64,000 nt of DNA, taken from the NCBI GenBank assembly GCA_029204225.1, contig CM055107.1:9855472-9919471 (forward strand), written 5' to 3'. The position numbers and the translations under genes were made by a program. Every line of letters begins with the position of its first letter. Positions within the stretch are counted from its first letter, which is position 1. Shown here piece after piece: positions 23,961-35,988 of the stretch. The notes below the pieces were generated by a model that was given only the letters and a program-made list of their open reading frames with translations, did not search any database and was not told the DNA's origin. The stretch comes from Diphasiastrum complanatum. Taxonomy: Eukaryota > Streptophyta > Lycopodiopsida > Lycopodiales > Lycopodiaceae.

Positions 23961-24610
23961 AAATTGTCAACATTTCCTAGCTAGTTTGAGGCCTAAATTG
24001 GCTAAAATTGTAAATAGTTTTGGTTCTGGAGTTTTGCACGTGTGAACCAGGCCACAATGTTTTTATTTACTGTATTTTTTCAGTATGATGAAGTGTCAAA
24101 CTTCATACCCTTCAAAATGAGACCATTTTGATGTATTTTGGTCATATAAGCCATTTTTAGCTATTTTTCCTATATAGGGAATATCTAGGGTCAAGTACCT
24201 TCTAGAGAGAGGAGAGAGAGTCATGTTCCTCATCCATAAATAGTAGGGAAGTCGTGGAGAACAGGTTGGAGAAACCTTTTGTATGCTTCATTGAGATCAA
24301 TAGATCATTGTCATTGTTTCTTCCTCCATTGAGAGCATTGTTGTGTGTATTGTCTTCAAGCTATTGTGTATGATCTTAGGTGCTTTCCAAAAGTGATAGG
24401 CTGATGTATTATGGACTGTATAATGCTATTTTGGGCCGCACTTGATGTTTATGGAAGTTTCCATTTGTGATAAATGCTTTTTGATCAAGTTCTTTGCATT
24501 CTAGGTAGCATAGAATGTGTTGCCAATTCCTAGCTTATGTAGTTTGGAGTGCAAGCATTCAAGCCAATGATCTTGGAGTTTAGATCCACTTAGGATCTGT
24601 ATTTTTCACA
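23956..24610 (+). repeat. Copia B 3' LTR
   Basis: 655 bp, no difference from the 5' LTR seen on reading; followed by GAACC. Confidence 0.95.
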
Positions 24611-26000
24611 GAACCTTCTTCTTCGAAATCTTGAGTTGCTGCAATAATTTCTTTCCAAACCGTGTATTGAACCTTAGATTGGTTGCCAGAATAATTTGAT
24701 AAAAATCTTCGAGCTTTAGATCCTCCAATGCTCGGCTTGCATCGAATGTTAATAATTGATTAATGTCAATAAATAAATTGTTGGAATTGTTATATGCTAG
24801 ACTTTTCCTTTCGAGCAATACACTTCATTGATATGAGGTAAATTACCAACTATACGGTCTGCATACCATGGTTTAACATGTCTCTTTTTTTTTTAAGATG
24901 AAATGGTCGTGGGATTGGAAACTTTTTAATAATTACCTGTGCAAATGCCTCCTTTATCATCTTAAACATTGTTGCATATGCTTCCCTACTGATGCTAGAA
25001 AAGTCACATGCCCCCTGAAGCAATGTAGTGTCTAATATTTTTCCAACTTCCTCCATAATGCTATCAGTAACTGAAGCCTTAATCTTTTTCATTTTGCTAT
25101 TATTTAACATTGATTTCATAGATTTAGAAGTCAAGATAGAGCCTAGTCTGCTGATCTGCATTGCAAACATAATGTTCATGAAAATGTCAGTAGAAATTAG
25201 GACACTCATAGTATTCACAGCAATATATAATAAACAAATCAACAAAAAGTTGAAATGAATAAATAACAAAATTAGTGATAATGAATGAATCAAAAAGTTC
25301 AAGCAATATTCAATACCAAATAAGCTATAACTTACTTGAATGCACAGATTCGTCTTTTTCTATGACCTCCTCTGGATGATAGATCACATATATCTGTGTT
25401 TACCAGTCTTTTCCTCTTGTTGCTTCGGACCTTTCTGTTGAGCACATCCATATCTTGAAGATTTCAACCTTTGGATCTCCTCCTTGGGCATCTCATTTTC
25501 ATCCAAACAAGTTTTCATCTTTGTAGACTTTTTCTTCTCAATCCTTTGATATTTTCCTTGATTCCTCTTCCAAATAATGTATTCTTTGCATTGAATGTGC
25601 ATTCCCAAAGAGCATCAAATTCTCACAGTAAAACAAAAGGCCATTTTTATCATGACACATATAGATTATTAACTGACTCACCGAATGAAAATCTGGATGT
25701 TGCAATGAACATGGATCAATAGGATACAATGTTCATGATGACCATAAATCTACATGTTTTAGCTTTTCCTCCCTGTATCGGACCATATCAGAAGTTGAAA
25801 ATTTGGGTTGCTTTGAATTTCTCGTCCTGAGCGGAGCATATTCTGGTGACAGATCCACATGAAGATGATAAAGCTTTTTCATCAGTATAGTAGTATAGTA
25901 ACAAACAACACAGTGACAATAACAAGGCTGGAGATGGCACTAACGACTCTGTTGGAGATAGAGATGGCATAGGCTTTTTTCAGAAATGTCACTCCTAATT
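24611..26000 (-). pseudogene. T1 minus-strand gene, main part (unknown, transposase-like?)
   Basis: Read leftwards on the minus strand: an N-terminal region (25538-25729, CHDKNGLLFYCENLMLFGN), a Lys/Glu-rich coiled-coil-like stretch (25384-25608), an exon KIKASVTDSIMEEVGKIL near 25045-25105 and ISREAYATMFKMIKEAFAQ near 24940-24995, then PSIGGSKARRFLSNYSGN near 24700-24760. T4, the inverted relative at 41000-42561, keeps 870 bp missing here, including SHGANSKHPCLYCMK and HICTLHAEVRI. Such Cys/His and charged motifs suggest a nuclease or transposase-like fold, but I cannot name the family. Several stops and frameshifts are present. Confidence 0.45.
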
Positions 26001-26210
26001 CAAATTTTTGAATGTTCCCAACTATTGGGAGGGAATATTTCAGCATTTTGAAAAACTATTAACTGTAGTTAAACACCAATGAAGTTTGATGTGACTAAAC
26101 TAAGGTGCATTCATTTACATGGAAAGTACTGCGGGCAGATGCGTAAAGAAGTTAAAAAATGATATTATAATTACTTTATAGTTATTTTTCTCTCTCCTAC
26201 ATGGCATTTC

Positions 26211-26816
26211 TTATAGGGCCCTCTTTGGGCCCATATTTTCTCTAATGCTTGTAGGCTCATCCAAAGAGGTTAGGAAAGAAACATAATTTCCAAAAACTAC
26301 TTGCTTACCCTTTTGATCATATGTGATCCTTGAAGGTACTTGTCTTTCTCTTGATGTTCTCCTTGGCTTTTGACTTGATGAAGGTCCATCATCATCACCA
26401 TCCAAAGTAGGGTCCTTCTCATCAACATCAAGAATGCTAGATCCATCCACACTACCATTAATCTTGCCTGAAGACACTTTTGGAATGTTCCCTTCATCAA
26501 AAATGACATCTCTACCAACAATCACTTTGTTAGTAGAAGGAATGTAAACCTTGTAGGCTTTATTCACCTCACTATATCCAACAAAAATACCCCTTCTTGA
26601 AGATGGATCCTCCTTGGTCCTATCATCAAGAGTAATGTTGACATAGCATGTGCATCCAAAGGTTCTTAGAAAGTTGACACTCGGTCTCCTCTTGAATAGC
26701 ATCTCAAAAGGTGTCCTTCCATCCAAAATAGCACTCGGCCACCTATTGCACAAGAAATTGGCACACAACAAAGCTTGATCCCAAAATGGTTTGTCAAGAT
26801 TAGCACTTAGCCTCAT
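26211..26816 (-). pseudogene. Copia D integrase end and linker
   Basis: Reads MRLSANLDKPFWDQALLCAN, then the GFVGYSEVNKAYK-type region and an acidic linker ending with KGKQVVFGNYVSFLTSLDEP. The last about 10 codons of the open frame (RENMGPKRAL) already lie in the T1 right end, so the fusion is accidental. The frame has no start of its own and belongs to the damaged polyprotein. Confidence 0.85.
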
Positions 26817-27369
26817 AGCTTTAGCACTTTCACAAAAATAGATCTAGTATAAGGTAGTCTATGTGACTTAGACAAAGCACAAGACTCACAAACATGCTTG
26901 ATATCACTTAAAGAACTTGGAAGACCAATCACAACCTTCTTCCTTGTCATAACCTCCAATGACCTGAAGTTGAGGTGTCCCATTTTTTGTGCCAAACCTC
27001 TTGAATAGAAATTTGCTCCCTTGCGACACATCCAACTTGGTTAGCAATAACACAAGCATCTAGTTTGAACAACTTCTCTTGCCTTTTATCTTTTCCAACC
27101 AAGACATCCTTTCTTTTGATCAAACAAGCATCTCCATCAATCTCCACCTTGAGGCCTTTACTTAGCATTTGGCTCACACCAAGCAAATTCTTGGTAATAG
27201 ATGGAATAAACAAGACATCCTCCATATGAACATTCCTATTTGTAGAGAGAAAAATAGGAATTGTGCCAATCCCTTTGATTGCACACTCACCATCATTGGC
27301 CGTGTAGATCACCCTCTTGTCGTCTCCATATGCCAGCAAATAAGTGAAGTACTCTTTGTGAAAGATCAT
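26813..27369 (-). pseudogene. Copia D protease tail and integrase zinc finger
   Basis: Two overlapping frames (26947-27369 and 26813-27031). They carry the post-protease region (GIGTIPIFLSTNRN, ITKNLLGVSQMLSKGLKV), the HHCC region (EVWHKK ... CESCALSKSHRLPYTRS) and a frameshift in between. After VKVLKL the catalytic core with its D, D and E residues is missing; the sequence jumps to AKAMRLSANLD. Confidence 0.85.
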
Positions 27370-28304
27370 GTGTGAACTTGCTCCACTATCAATCCACCAA
27401 GGACTAGATCTCCATCATTAGCAAGCATACATGAAGGCATCACAAAAGCATCATCATTTTCATCTTGATCATCCAAACCATCCTCATCAAGAGTAAGATT
27501 ACGTTGCTTGTCTCTTTGATCTCTCTTCTTTTTGTAGCACTCACTTGCAAAGTGTCCTTTGATGCCACAATAGAAGCACTTGAGCTTTGATCTATCCTTC
27601 TTTTTGTCACGCAAAGAAGAATCCACTTTATCTTGCCCTTTAGACCACTTACTTTTGGTTTTGCCCTTGAATTTTCCCTTTGTGAACATAGCATCCTTTT
27701 GAAGTGTCGATGTAGATCCACCTCTTGCTTGAAGCCTATATTCCTCATTGATCAAGATCTCTTGAAGATCCATCAAACTTGGCAAAGTCTTTTGAATAGC
27801 AATACTTTGAAGAACAATGTTAGCATGAGCATCCAACAAGCCAATAAGAATCACTTGAATAAGCTCTCCTTCCTTAATGCCTTCATCAATGCAAGTCAAC
27901 TCATCATTCAATGCTTTCATTCTCAAAGCAAAAGCACTTGGACTTTCTTCATTATTTTGCAAACAAGAAAAGATTTGCCTTTTTAGAGTCAACACTCTAG
28001 AAGTAGACTTGGATTCATAAAGCTTCTTCAATGAATTCCAAGTTTCCAAAGATGATGTGCACTTACCAACTTCCTTGAGAAGTTTATTGGTAACATTCAC
28101 CTTTATCATGTGTAGAGCCTTCTTGGACCTCTTGTCATACCTCATTTGAACTTGTTGTATTGCTGGCCTCTCCTCCAAACCTACAACAATATCCAAAACA
28201 TCATTTATCTCAAGAAGTGACTCCATCCTCACTTTCCACAATGAATAGTTACTTGAGGTAAGCCTATCATTGGCTTCCAACATGACCCCAATTGAGGTTG
28301 CCAT
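27366..28304 (-). pseudogene. Copia D gag and zinc knuckle
   Basis: 312 codons from the ATG at 28304. Gag of copia type (NYSLWKVRMESLLEINDVLD near the start; TSRVLTLKRQIFSC), zinc knuckle CFYCGIKGHFASEC at about residues 242-255. The frame shifts just before the protease WWIDSGASSH, which is readable in the next frame near 27395. Gag itself is intact enough to be compared with B and F. Confidence 0.9.
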
Positions 28305-28897
28305 GTAGCAATGACCTGATCTTCTCTTTCAACATGTTTCAATGCACAAAGCACTCCTTTGAACAACAACAAATGCTTTCAAAAGAAATCACCAAGATTT
28401 GAAACTATCTCAAAAATTCTCTTCTAGCACTTATACCAAGCAAATCAACACATAGAATCATGGAATCTTGATCAACCTATGATCTATCTTCAATCTAATG
28501 ACTTTTGCCACTTCCTAAGATTGAAACACACTCAAATGAAGTCTAGCAACCTCACTATCTAGAGATCCAATCAAAATTAGGTTTTTGACAAAATCACAAA
28601 AAATTGACTATTCCAAATCTACATGCAAATGTTGAAAATTTGATATGCAATCTATTAGCCACCACTTAAGTTGATCCAATGATCCAAAAATCGGCCAAAT
28701 CCAGTGTGTGAATTCAAAAATCAGAATTGATCAAGTTTATAAGCCTATATAGGGTTTTGATCTACAAAAGATCCAATCTACAAAAGCAAAAAAACTCGAT
28801 TTTGGTGTAGAATCCTCTCTAGCATGCTCTAGACTTGAGATCTTCACCAAATCATTGATAGATCTGATTTCCTCCTTCATGACCTGAAACACAAGCT

Positions 28898-28909
28898 TTG
28901 ATACCATGT
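28898..28909 (-). other. Copia D primer binding site
   Basis: Reverse strand TGGTATCAAAGC, one change from the usual TGGTATCAGAGC. Confidence 0.8.
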
Positions 28910-29509
28910 GAAAGATTTCAGATCCTTAAGATCCAATCCACTTAAAATCTTTAATTAGAAAGAAAAATACACTATCAATCTCACCAATGTAGAAAAATCA
29001 ACATCTACACACAAAATGAGATGCAAACACTAATAGAACTTGATCAAAATTGAATGAAATGATAAAGTACTGTTGCTGTCCATACAAAACCAGCAAGCTA
29101 CTGTATTTCACACGTGTGGATCCAAAAATAGCAATAAATGATCATTCTACACATAGAATTGCAAGCAATCACCAAGATAGTGTACCAATGAATAGTAGAA
29201 CCCAAGAGAACTTCCACGAGTTACATCCTTTTGTAGCAGGTCCAATCCCTATTTGGTCACTTGGCTTTCCCACCAAAATGCTAACCCTACTATTTCTGGG
29301 TCTAGATTCAATGTACCCAACTATTCACATTTGAATCTACTCAAACTCGCATTCTAACTTTCCCACACTTTCAAAAAGTGTTTATTCAAATGACATTTAG
29401 ACTAATGAATTTTGAAAAGTCAATCCCTAAGTATAAAACAAGTTTTGGCCTCATAATGCCAAATATGAAAATATAGCAAAATATGATGAAACTAGTTGAT
29501 TCTTTCACA
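28910..29509 (-). repeat. Copia D 5' LTR
   Basis: About 600 bp. On the minus strand it begins TGTGAAAGAATCAACTAG and ends ATCTGAAATCTTTCACA next to the primer site. It is clearly related to the copia F LTR at 58398 (shared CTCGTGG after AAAAGGATGTAA, and CTGTATTTCACACGTGTGG). CACACGTGTG at 29109-29118. Confidence 0.85.
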
Positions 29510-30670
<1,161 letters not shown>

Positions 30671-30674
30671 AACA

Positions 30675-31160
30675 TCATCGTGGCAACTCCACAAAAGGAG
30701 CAGCCATTGAGATAGCTCCTCCTACGATCTCTCTTCTCCGAGAATGTTTGGAAGAGGCATGGGCATTATCATGTGGGGGGGCGGAGGGAGGGACTCTCGC
30801 CATAAAGACCATCGTGTGATGGGGAAACACCTCGTACGGAGGGGTGTGGAGCCTAATCATCAATGTTTTGACATCCAGTTTTCTTTCTCGTCTTTGCTCC
30901 TCCTGCATCAAGATCCATGTGATATCATCAAAGGTTGGTATTCTTTCTCTCGACGCTATCCCACTCACAAATATTTGATAGGCCTCTACAATAACACAAA
31001 ATGCCACCATCTCTACATCACATAGGCACTCACCAATAGAATGTAGTTCATCCATCATTGTCTTGATTCTGGTCATGCAAGTCTGAATGTGCTCCCTTTG
31101 TTCAATTCGGGCACTATTCAGCTTTGACTTTAGAAACATAATCCTTGACGGATTTGACAT
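30675..31160 (-). pseudogene. Copia gag fragment (different family)
   Basis: 161 codons. FLKSKLNSARIEQREHIQTC, DELHSIGECL and VSGIASRERIPTFDDITWIL are the hallmark middle and end of the copia gag (UBN2) domain. A Pro/His-rich tail follows, without a zinc knuckle. It differs in family from A, B, D, E and F. The RT/RNase H piece at 31784-32407 lies on the wrong side for one collinear element, so the two are separate relics or rearranged. Confidence 0.8.
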
Positions 31161-31783
31161 CTCAGACTACTCCCTCATGGCCTTCGCTCATCACATATGA
31201 CAACATCTCACTATTATTTCTTGATCAAAATGTTTTTTATTTTGAATTTCCATACCACGTAGTTGAAACTATCATCCAATTTGTGTTTTCACTCTAATCT
31301 TTGAAATTGTCTAGAACTTCAACCATAGGGTAAAAAGAGTATTTTGAGCACAATGGAGATGTCAAAAACTTATTTCAATGATCTACTAGAATTCCACACC
31401 AGGCCCCCTAGTTGCTTAGGTGGCAATTCACAAGCCAAGTTGGTTTTTATCCGTGAAATGTTTTCTGCCTCGTACTCCTGACTACCTCCTCCCAAAAAGG
31501 GGCAAAAGAGTTTTGGTGTCCACTGAGTTCTTTCTCCATCACTTTATTTTGTAGTACTGTAGTTGTAGGCACAGTCCAAGTGCCCTTCGTTTGGAGTCTG
31601 TAGTCCTTCGTTTGGTCCAAAATGATTAAGGGACAAGGAAATAAGGCCTTTTTTTAAAAATAAGCTGTTTTTTCCCTTTGAACCTTTGAGCCATTCAAGA
31701 TTAAAAATTTTAAAAAAGTTGAAGGGTATTCTACTTGATCACAGCCGTTGGATCCAAAGAACTAGATCTTGACCATGAAAACC
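31161..31783. other. No recognised gene
   Basis: AT-rich; no recognisable coding frame. It links the gag fragment and the RNase H fragment. Confidence 0.4.
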
Positions 31784-32407
31784 TCAAAAAATCTTAGCCT
31801 TAGGTTCATGTGGGCCACATATTGCGATGTATTTTGCCTCAGTCAAAGATAGTGCCACTGATTTTTGCTTCCTCAAATTCCATGAAATTGGTCCCCCTAT
31901 CAGAAAGAAACAAAACCCAGAGGTAGATTTTCTAGTAGAGACATTTCCTCCCCAATCTGAGTCGGAGTAGCCTCGAAGAACCATTGGGTCGATAGCATTT
32001 CCATCATAGCATAATATCTAATCTAAACTTTCTTGAATGTATTTCTTCACTCTCTTTAATGCTTTCCAATGTAAGATTCTGGGATTAGACATGAATTGAC
32101 ATAATATACTGATAATGTATGCAAGATTTGGTCTAGTGCGCAACATGGCATACATCAAAGATCCTATTAGTGAATGATAAGAATACTTCAACAAGTCAAG
32201 TATCTCACTTTCGGTATCCGTACAAGAAAGTTTGGTCAATACCATACTTTGATCCATCGGTGCGTCAGCTGGTTTGCAAGTAGACATGTGAAACTTTTCT
32301 GAAACATTCTTTGAATATTTTTGCTGGCTGAGATAGATCTTCCTATGTAATCTATCTCTGGTCATCTGTATTTTTAATAATGAATGAACAGTGCCTAGAT
32401 CAGTCAT
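31784..32407 (-). pseudogene. Copia RT end and RNase H fragment
   Basis: Two frames on the minus strand. 32018-32407 gives the RT end (MTDLGTVHSLLKIQM, IYLSQQKYSKNV, YHSLIGSLMYAMLRTRPNLA). After a stop, 31784-31984 gives the RNase H start (GYSDSDWGGNVSTRKSTSG, ISWNLRKQKSVALSLTEAKY). Both D and E catalytic positions are visible, but the frame is interrupted and both ends are missing. Confidence 0.85.
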
Positions 32408-32429
32408 GTCACTATAGATTTGTAATTAA

Positions 32430-32979
<550 letters not shown>

Positions 32980-33132
32980 ATTCATAGTTCATTGTTTCAA
33001 ATTTTTGCATGCAAATTACGAATGGCACCATCAAGGAAGCTGTGCTCCTCAATCGACTTTGTGCTTCTATTTAACGAGACAGATGATAATGGATTATGGG
33101 TGCCAAGAAAATATTCATAAAACTCTTGGGTT

Positions 33133-34335
33133 TTGATGCATCCATCATCAAGAGGAGTATTTCGAAAAAGGAAAAGGTCAAAACTATCATTTCGATCTTA
33201 TTGGAAGGCCAGAATTTTGGATTTCAGAGCATCACTAGGAGGAAAATCTATTTTTGAAATTCTAGTCCAACATGTATATATGCATTCAGAGAAAAATGTG
33301 CAAGGATTCAACCATCAGGATCACAAAAAAAACAATTGTGAGTATTGATATTTTTTATACTTTGATTTTTGTCATTCATAAACATCTAATAGTAAACTTG
33401 CCAATCTAATCATTTTTCTCTTGCAGATTTATATCCATCCAACATAAATGAATGGGAGCCGAGTGGATCTTTAGTAGGTGTGTTAGATGTTATTCACACT
33501 GATATTGGACAGCTGCAATATCGAGGTAGAATTGCAAAAGATCTAGCTGATAGTGAAATCTTTTTTTATGAATCAAAAAGAAAATTTTGGACAAATAGTA
33601 CCAATTTCATTACCTAGTTTTGAAAGTGATGAATCAGATGCTACAATTTCATAATCATTTCGTTGCAAGATGTATAATGATGTAAAAAATTCATAAAAAA
33701 TGAGCACGGGATAAAAAACAGTCAGATTGAGTTGGTTTATTTCCTTGAATAAATTTGTGGATTTCTTTTCAAGTGTCAATGTACACAAAACCCTAACGTT
33801 GTTTGTATGCAAAAATTTATCAAATACTTTATTATCTAAACTTATGGATGAAGGCTGGGACAAAAGATCAGATGGAGAAATAGAATGCAGAATTAAAATG
33901 TCTTCCATGTGCTTCTGTTATCAAATTGAAAAACAAATGTTGAGCTTATGTTTCCGTTATCAAAGATGGAAAATAAATAAAGGTAAATGGGTGTCACTTG
34001 ATCAAGACTTGGAAGCCAGTGGACATTCAAAACGAAAAAATATTGAAATTATATACAATGATGCCGTTTTGACATGTGTTGAGGTGGAAGAAGATTGGAG
34101 TCTAAACTACATCCGGCGGAAACTATTGCTCCTACAAGATGATATACTTTCAGACTTCAGATTCATTTTCAATGGTAAACTCATAAGTAACTGTAAACAC
34201 TTGATCTTTTATGAATAGTTTCAATCAAAACTTTCTAATACAAACTCTATACTGATTCTAACTAGCTTTGTATTAGTTTTATGCAGGTACGTAAAAGACA
34301 TGAGCTCGAGATCAAATGCAGAGATATTGGCGAAA
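33133..34335 (+). pseudogene. Gene alpha, copy 2 (unknown)
   Basis: Same exon pattern as in U1: exon 33133-33337, intron 33338-33426 (GTGAGT ... TTGCAG), then the INEWEPSGSLVGVLDVIH exon. Here that exon is broken by small deletions around 33570-33720. The later part is better kept than in U1: 33727-34218 reads KLMDEGWDKRSDGEIECRI, KWVSLDQDLEASGHSKRK and VEVEEDWSLNYIRRKLLLLQ. The donor after FNGKL is AT instead of GT, so splicing is probably lost. The final exon (RKRHELEIKCRDIGETIQLM) ends near 34362. No family assigned. Confidence 0.5.
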
Positions 34336-34552
34336 CAATCCAACTTATGAAAGAACATTGAGATTCATTATCAGCAAATACATGCCAATGTCTTTTTATC
34401 ATTATAGAAAAATTGCATTCCATTATTAGACTATGGACACAAGCTGATTGTAAGAATCTATTGTAATATCAATAAAAAAAAATCCATAAATGGGTTGTTT
34501 ACAAGTAAAATGATTGTATCTTTTTTTTTTTATGTCTCTCTATTTACAAATA

Positions 34553-35880
34553 AACCTCTATTCAATCAATTTTTCTATATTTTCTATATCAGTATTAGGA
34601 ACTGATAAGGCAATAGCTCTTTTTATAATCTCGCCCTCCTCTGTTTCGAGAAGGGCCTCAATGCCTTTTAAGACAAGAGGAATATCTGCTACAAAATTGT
34701 CTTCCTCTGTTTTTTTATTCCTTTTTGATCATATAAAATAAGATCTGCATCCTGAACAACCTTAAAGGCTATTAAGACAGGAGTAGCTTCCTTTTGAGGG
34801 CCCTCGATTGTAGGTGCAACGCTTACTCCGTACTGGGCATAGGTTCTGATCAACTCTTGCCGAAATCTATATACATCATCAGGAGTATACGGCTCAAGAA
34901 TGAACTATCATCACAAAACACGAGAATCAGCAAATTACAAACAATGATAGTAATAAAATATGAATCAGAATGAAATGAACTACAAATAAATAGAATATTA
35001 CCTTTTCAATATCTACATTTGTTTGTAAATTATATCATTCAAAAAATAGCTTCACATTGTACAGGATGAACCATGCACAACTAAAAGCGTCTTTTTGTTA
35101 TACACACTGCATATATAGAACAAAAATTAGTAATATTATGATAGAAATTTTATTTGTGCTACGACGATACATTTGAATTATAAAAGAAATACTTGCATAT
35201 CATAGATAAATTGAATATACCTTGAGAAATTTAATGGTTATATCTCCAATTGAAGTTGTCTTTGTCCCGAACGGCATCATGAAGTAGAGAATCAAATTCT
35301 CTATGTGTATTTGTAGCTGAGTTTAATTTTACACATAGAAAATTTGATACTCCCTCCTTATTTATCTTTACAAAAAGAATGGTTAGGCTCCAATGCCAAC
35401 TGCAACAACCAAGGTACAAATATCGTTCAATTCATATGTATGAAAAAATTTCGTTCTTATTCAAGCAATGACGCATGCAACAATCCAGATTAAAGCAACA
35501 AAAACAAAAGAGCAATCCTTACTTATTTTCATAGGGAATCAAATAAGATTTTGCCATAGCACTGCACTCGATAAAATAGATAGCCTTCTCAAAATTGGCT
35601 TCGTTCGCCTTTACCGCTCCCATGAAAAATGGACTAACTACAAAAACTGTACCATGGGAATCGAAACTAATACGATTCTGCAAAAACAGAAACTCTGACC
35701 TCTACTATTGCATCTGAAATTTTTGAGGTCTTATCTTTTAGCTCGGCACAAAATTTGTGACCTAATCTAAAGTTTCTACGTGTATTTGGAAGAATAAAAT
35801 CAAAAAATTTGTCGAGAATATCAATTTTGTTAGTTAGGTAGGCCTCGTATTGATTATAATGGTCAGAATAAAAAAAAAAA
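34553..35880 (-). pseudogene. Gene beta, copy 2, C-terminal exons
   Basis: Counterpart of 6001-7360. From right to left: HYNQYEAYLTNKIDILDKFF (about 35800-35870), ISFDSHGTVFVVSPFFMGAV (about 35585-35690), HWSLTILFVKINKEGVSNF (about 35350-35400), CVLQK, and the last exon YRFRQELIRTYAQYGVSVAP near 34800-34870. It ends in the same LIE stop region, with a frameshift near 34700. Introns with GT-AG ends sit at the same places as in U1. Read together with 35989-36654 this would be a protein of several hundred residues with an H3-like head. Function unknown. Confidence 0.5.
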
Positions 35881-35988
35881 AACCTGGGCTGGATCGTATG
35901 GAATTCTCACAAAAAAATTATGTACAGGAGTAGAAACAGAAGTGGAAACAATATTTATAAATTTCTCTGTTATTTTGTCTAGCTCCTC

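Larger units (their letters stand above)
18181..24610 (+). mobile_element. Copia B, very young LTR retrotransposon
   Basis: LTRs of 655 bp that I find identical on reading, a Met-tRNA primer site, a purine tract, full copia coding order and a target duplication GAACC (18176-18180 and 24611-24615). It sits in an exon of the T1 minus-strand gene. A single missing base in the linker between integrase and RT is the only obvious defect. An inverted, separately damaged copy of B with its flank is at 42562-48173. Confidence 0.96.
10168..26247. mobile_element. Element T, copy 1 (T1), interrupted by copia A and B
   Basis: The left end CCTTCTATAACTAAGGGCCCTGG is shared with T2 at 38825. The right end GGGCCCATATTTTCTCTAATG is shared with T2 (to 40067) and T3 (to 57266), each time with a different neighbour. 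T therefore looks like a transposon with fixed ends. Without the two copia insertions T1 is about 3.65 kb. It holds one plus-strand gene remnant and one minus-strand gene remnant. Both ends carry a GGGCCC core, but the terminal inverted repeat is weak. I cannot assign a superfamily. Confidence 0.6.
26248..28909 (-). mobile_element. Copia D, truncated and decayed (internal part)
   Basis: Minus-strand copia next to its 5' LTR at 28910-29509: primer site, gag, protease, a piece of integrase and the linker before the RT. It stops at SFLTSLDEPTS, where the right end of T1 begins; RT, RNase H and the 3' LTR are absent. Several frameshifts and a deleted integrase core make it non-functional. Its gag and LTR are closest to copia F. 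Confidence 0.9.

Noticed and set aside
10168-26247. T as a CACTA element
   Set aside because: The ends do not begin with CACTA and its proteins do not resemble TNP2; the tnp2 exon near T3 lies outside the shared T end.
30675-32407. The gag fragment and the RT/RNase H fragment as one copia element
   Set aside because: On the minus strand gag should lie to the right of RT, but it lies to the left; they are separate or rearranged pieces.
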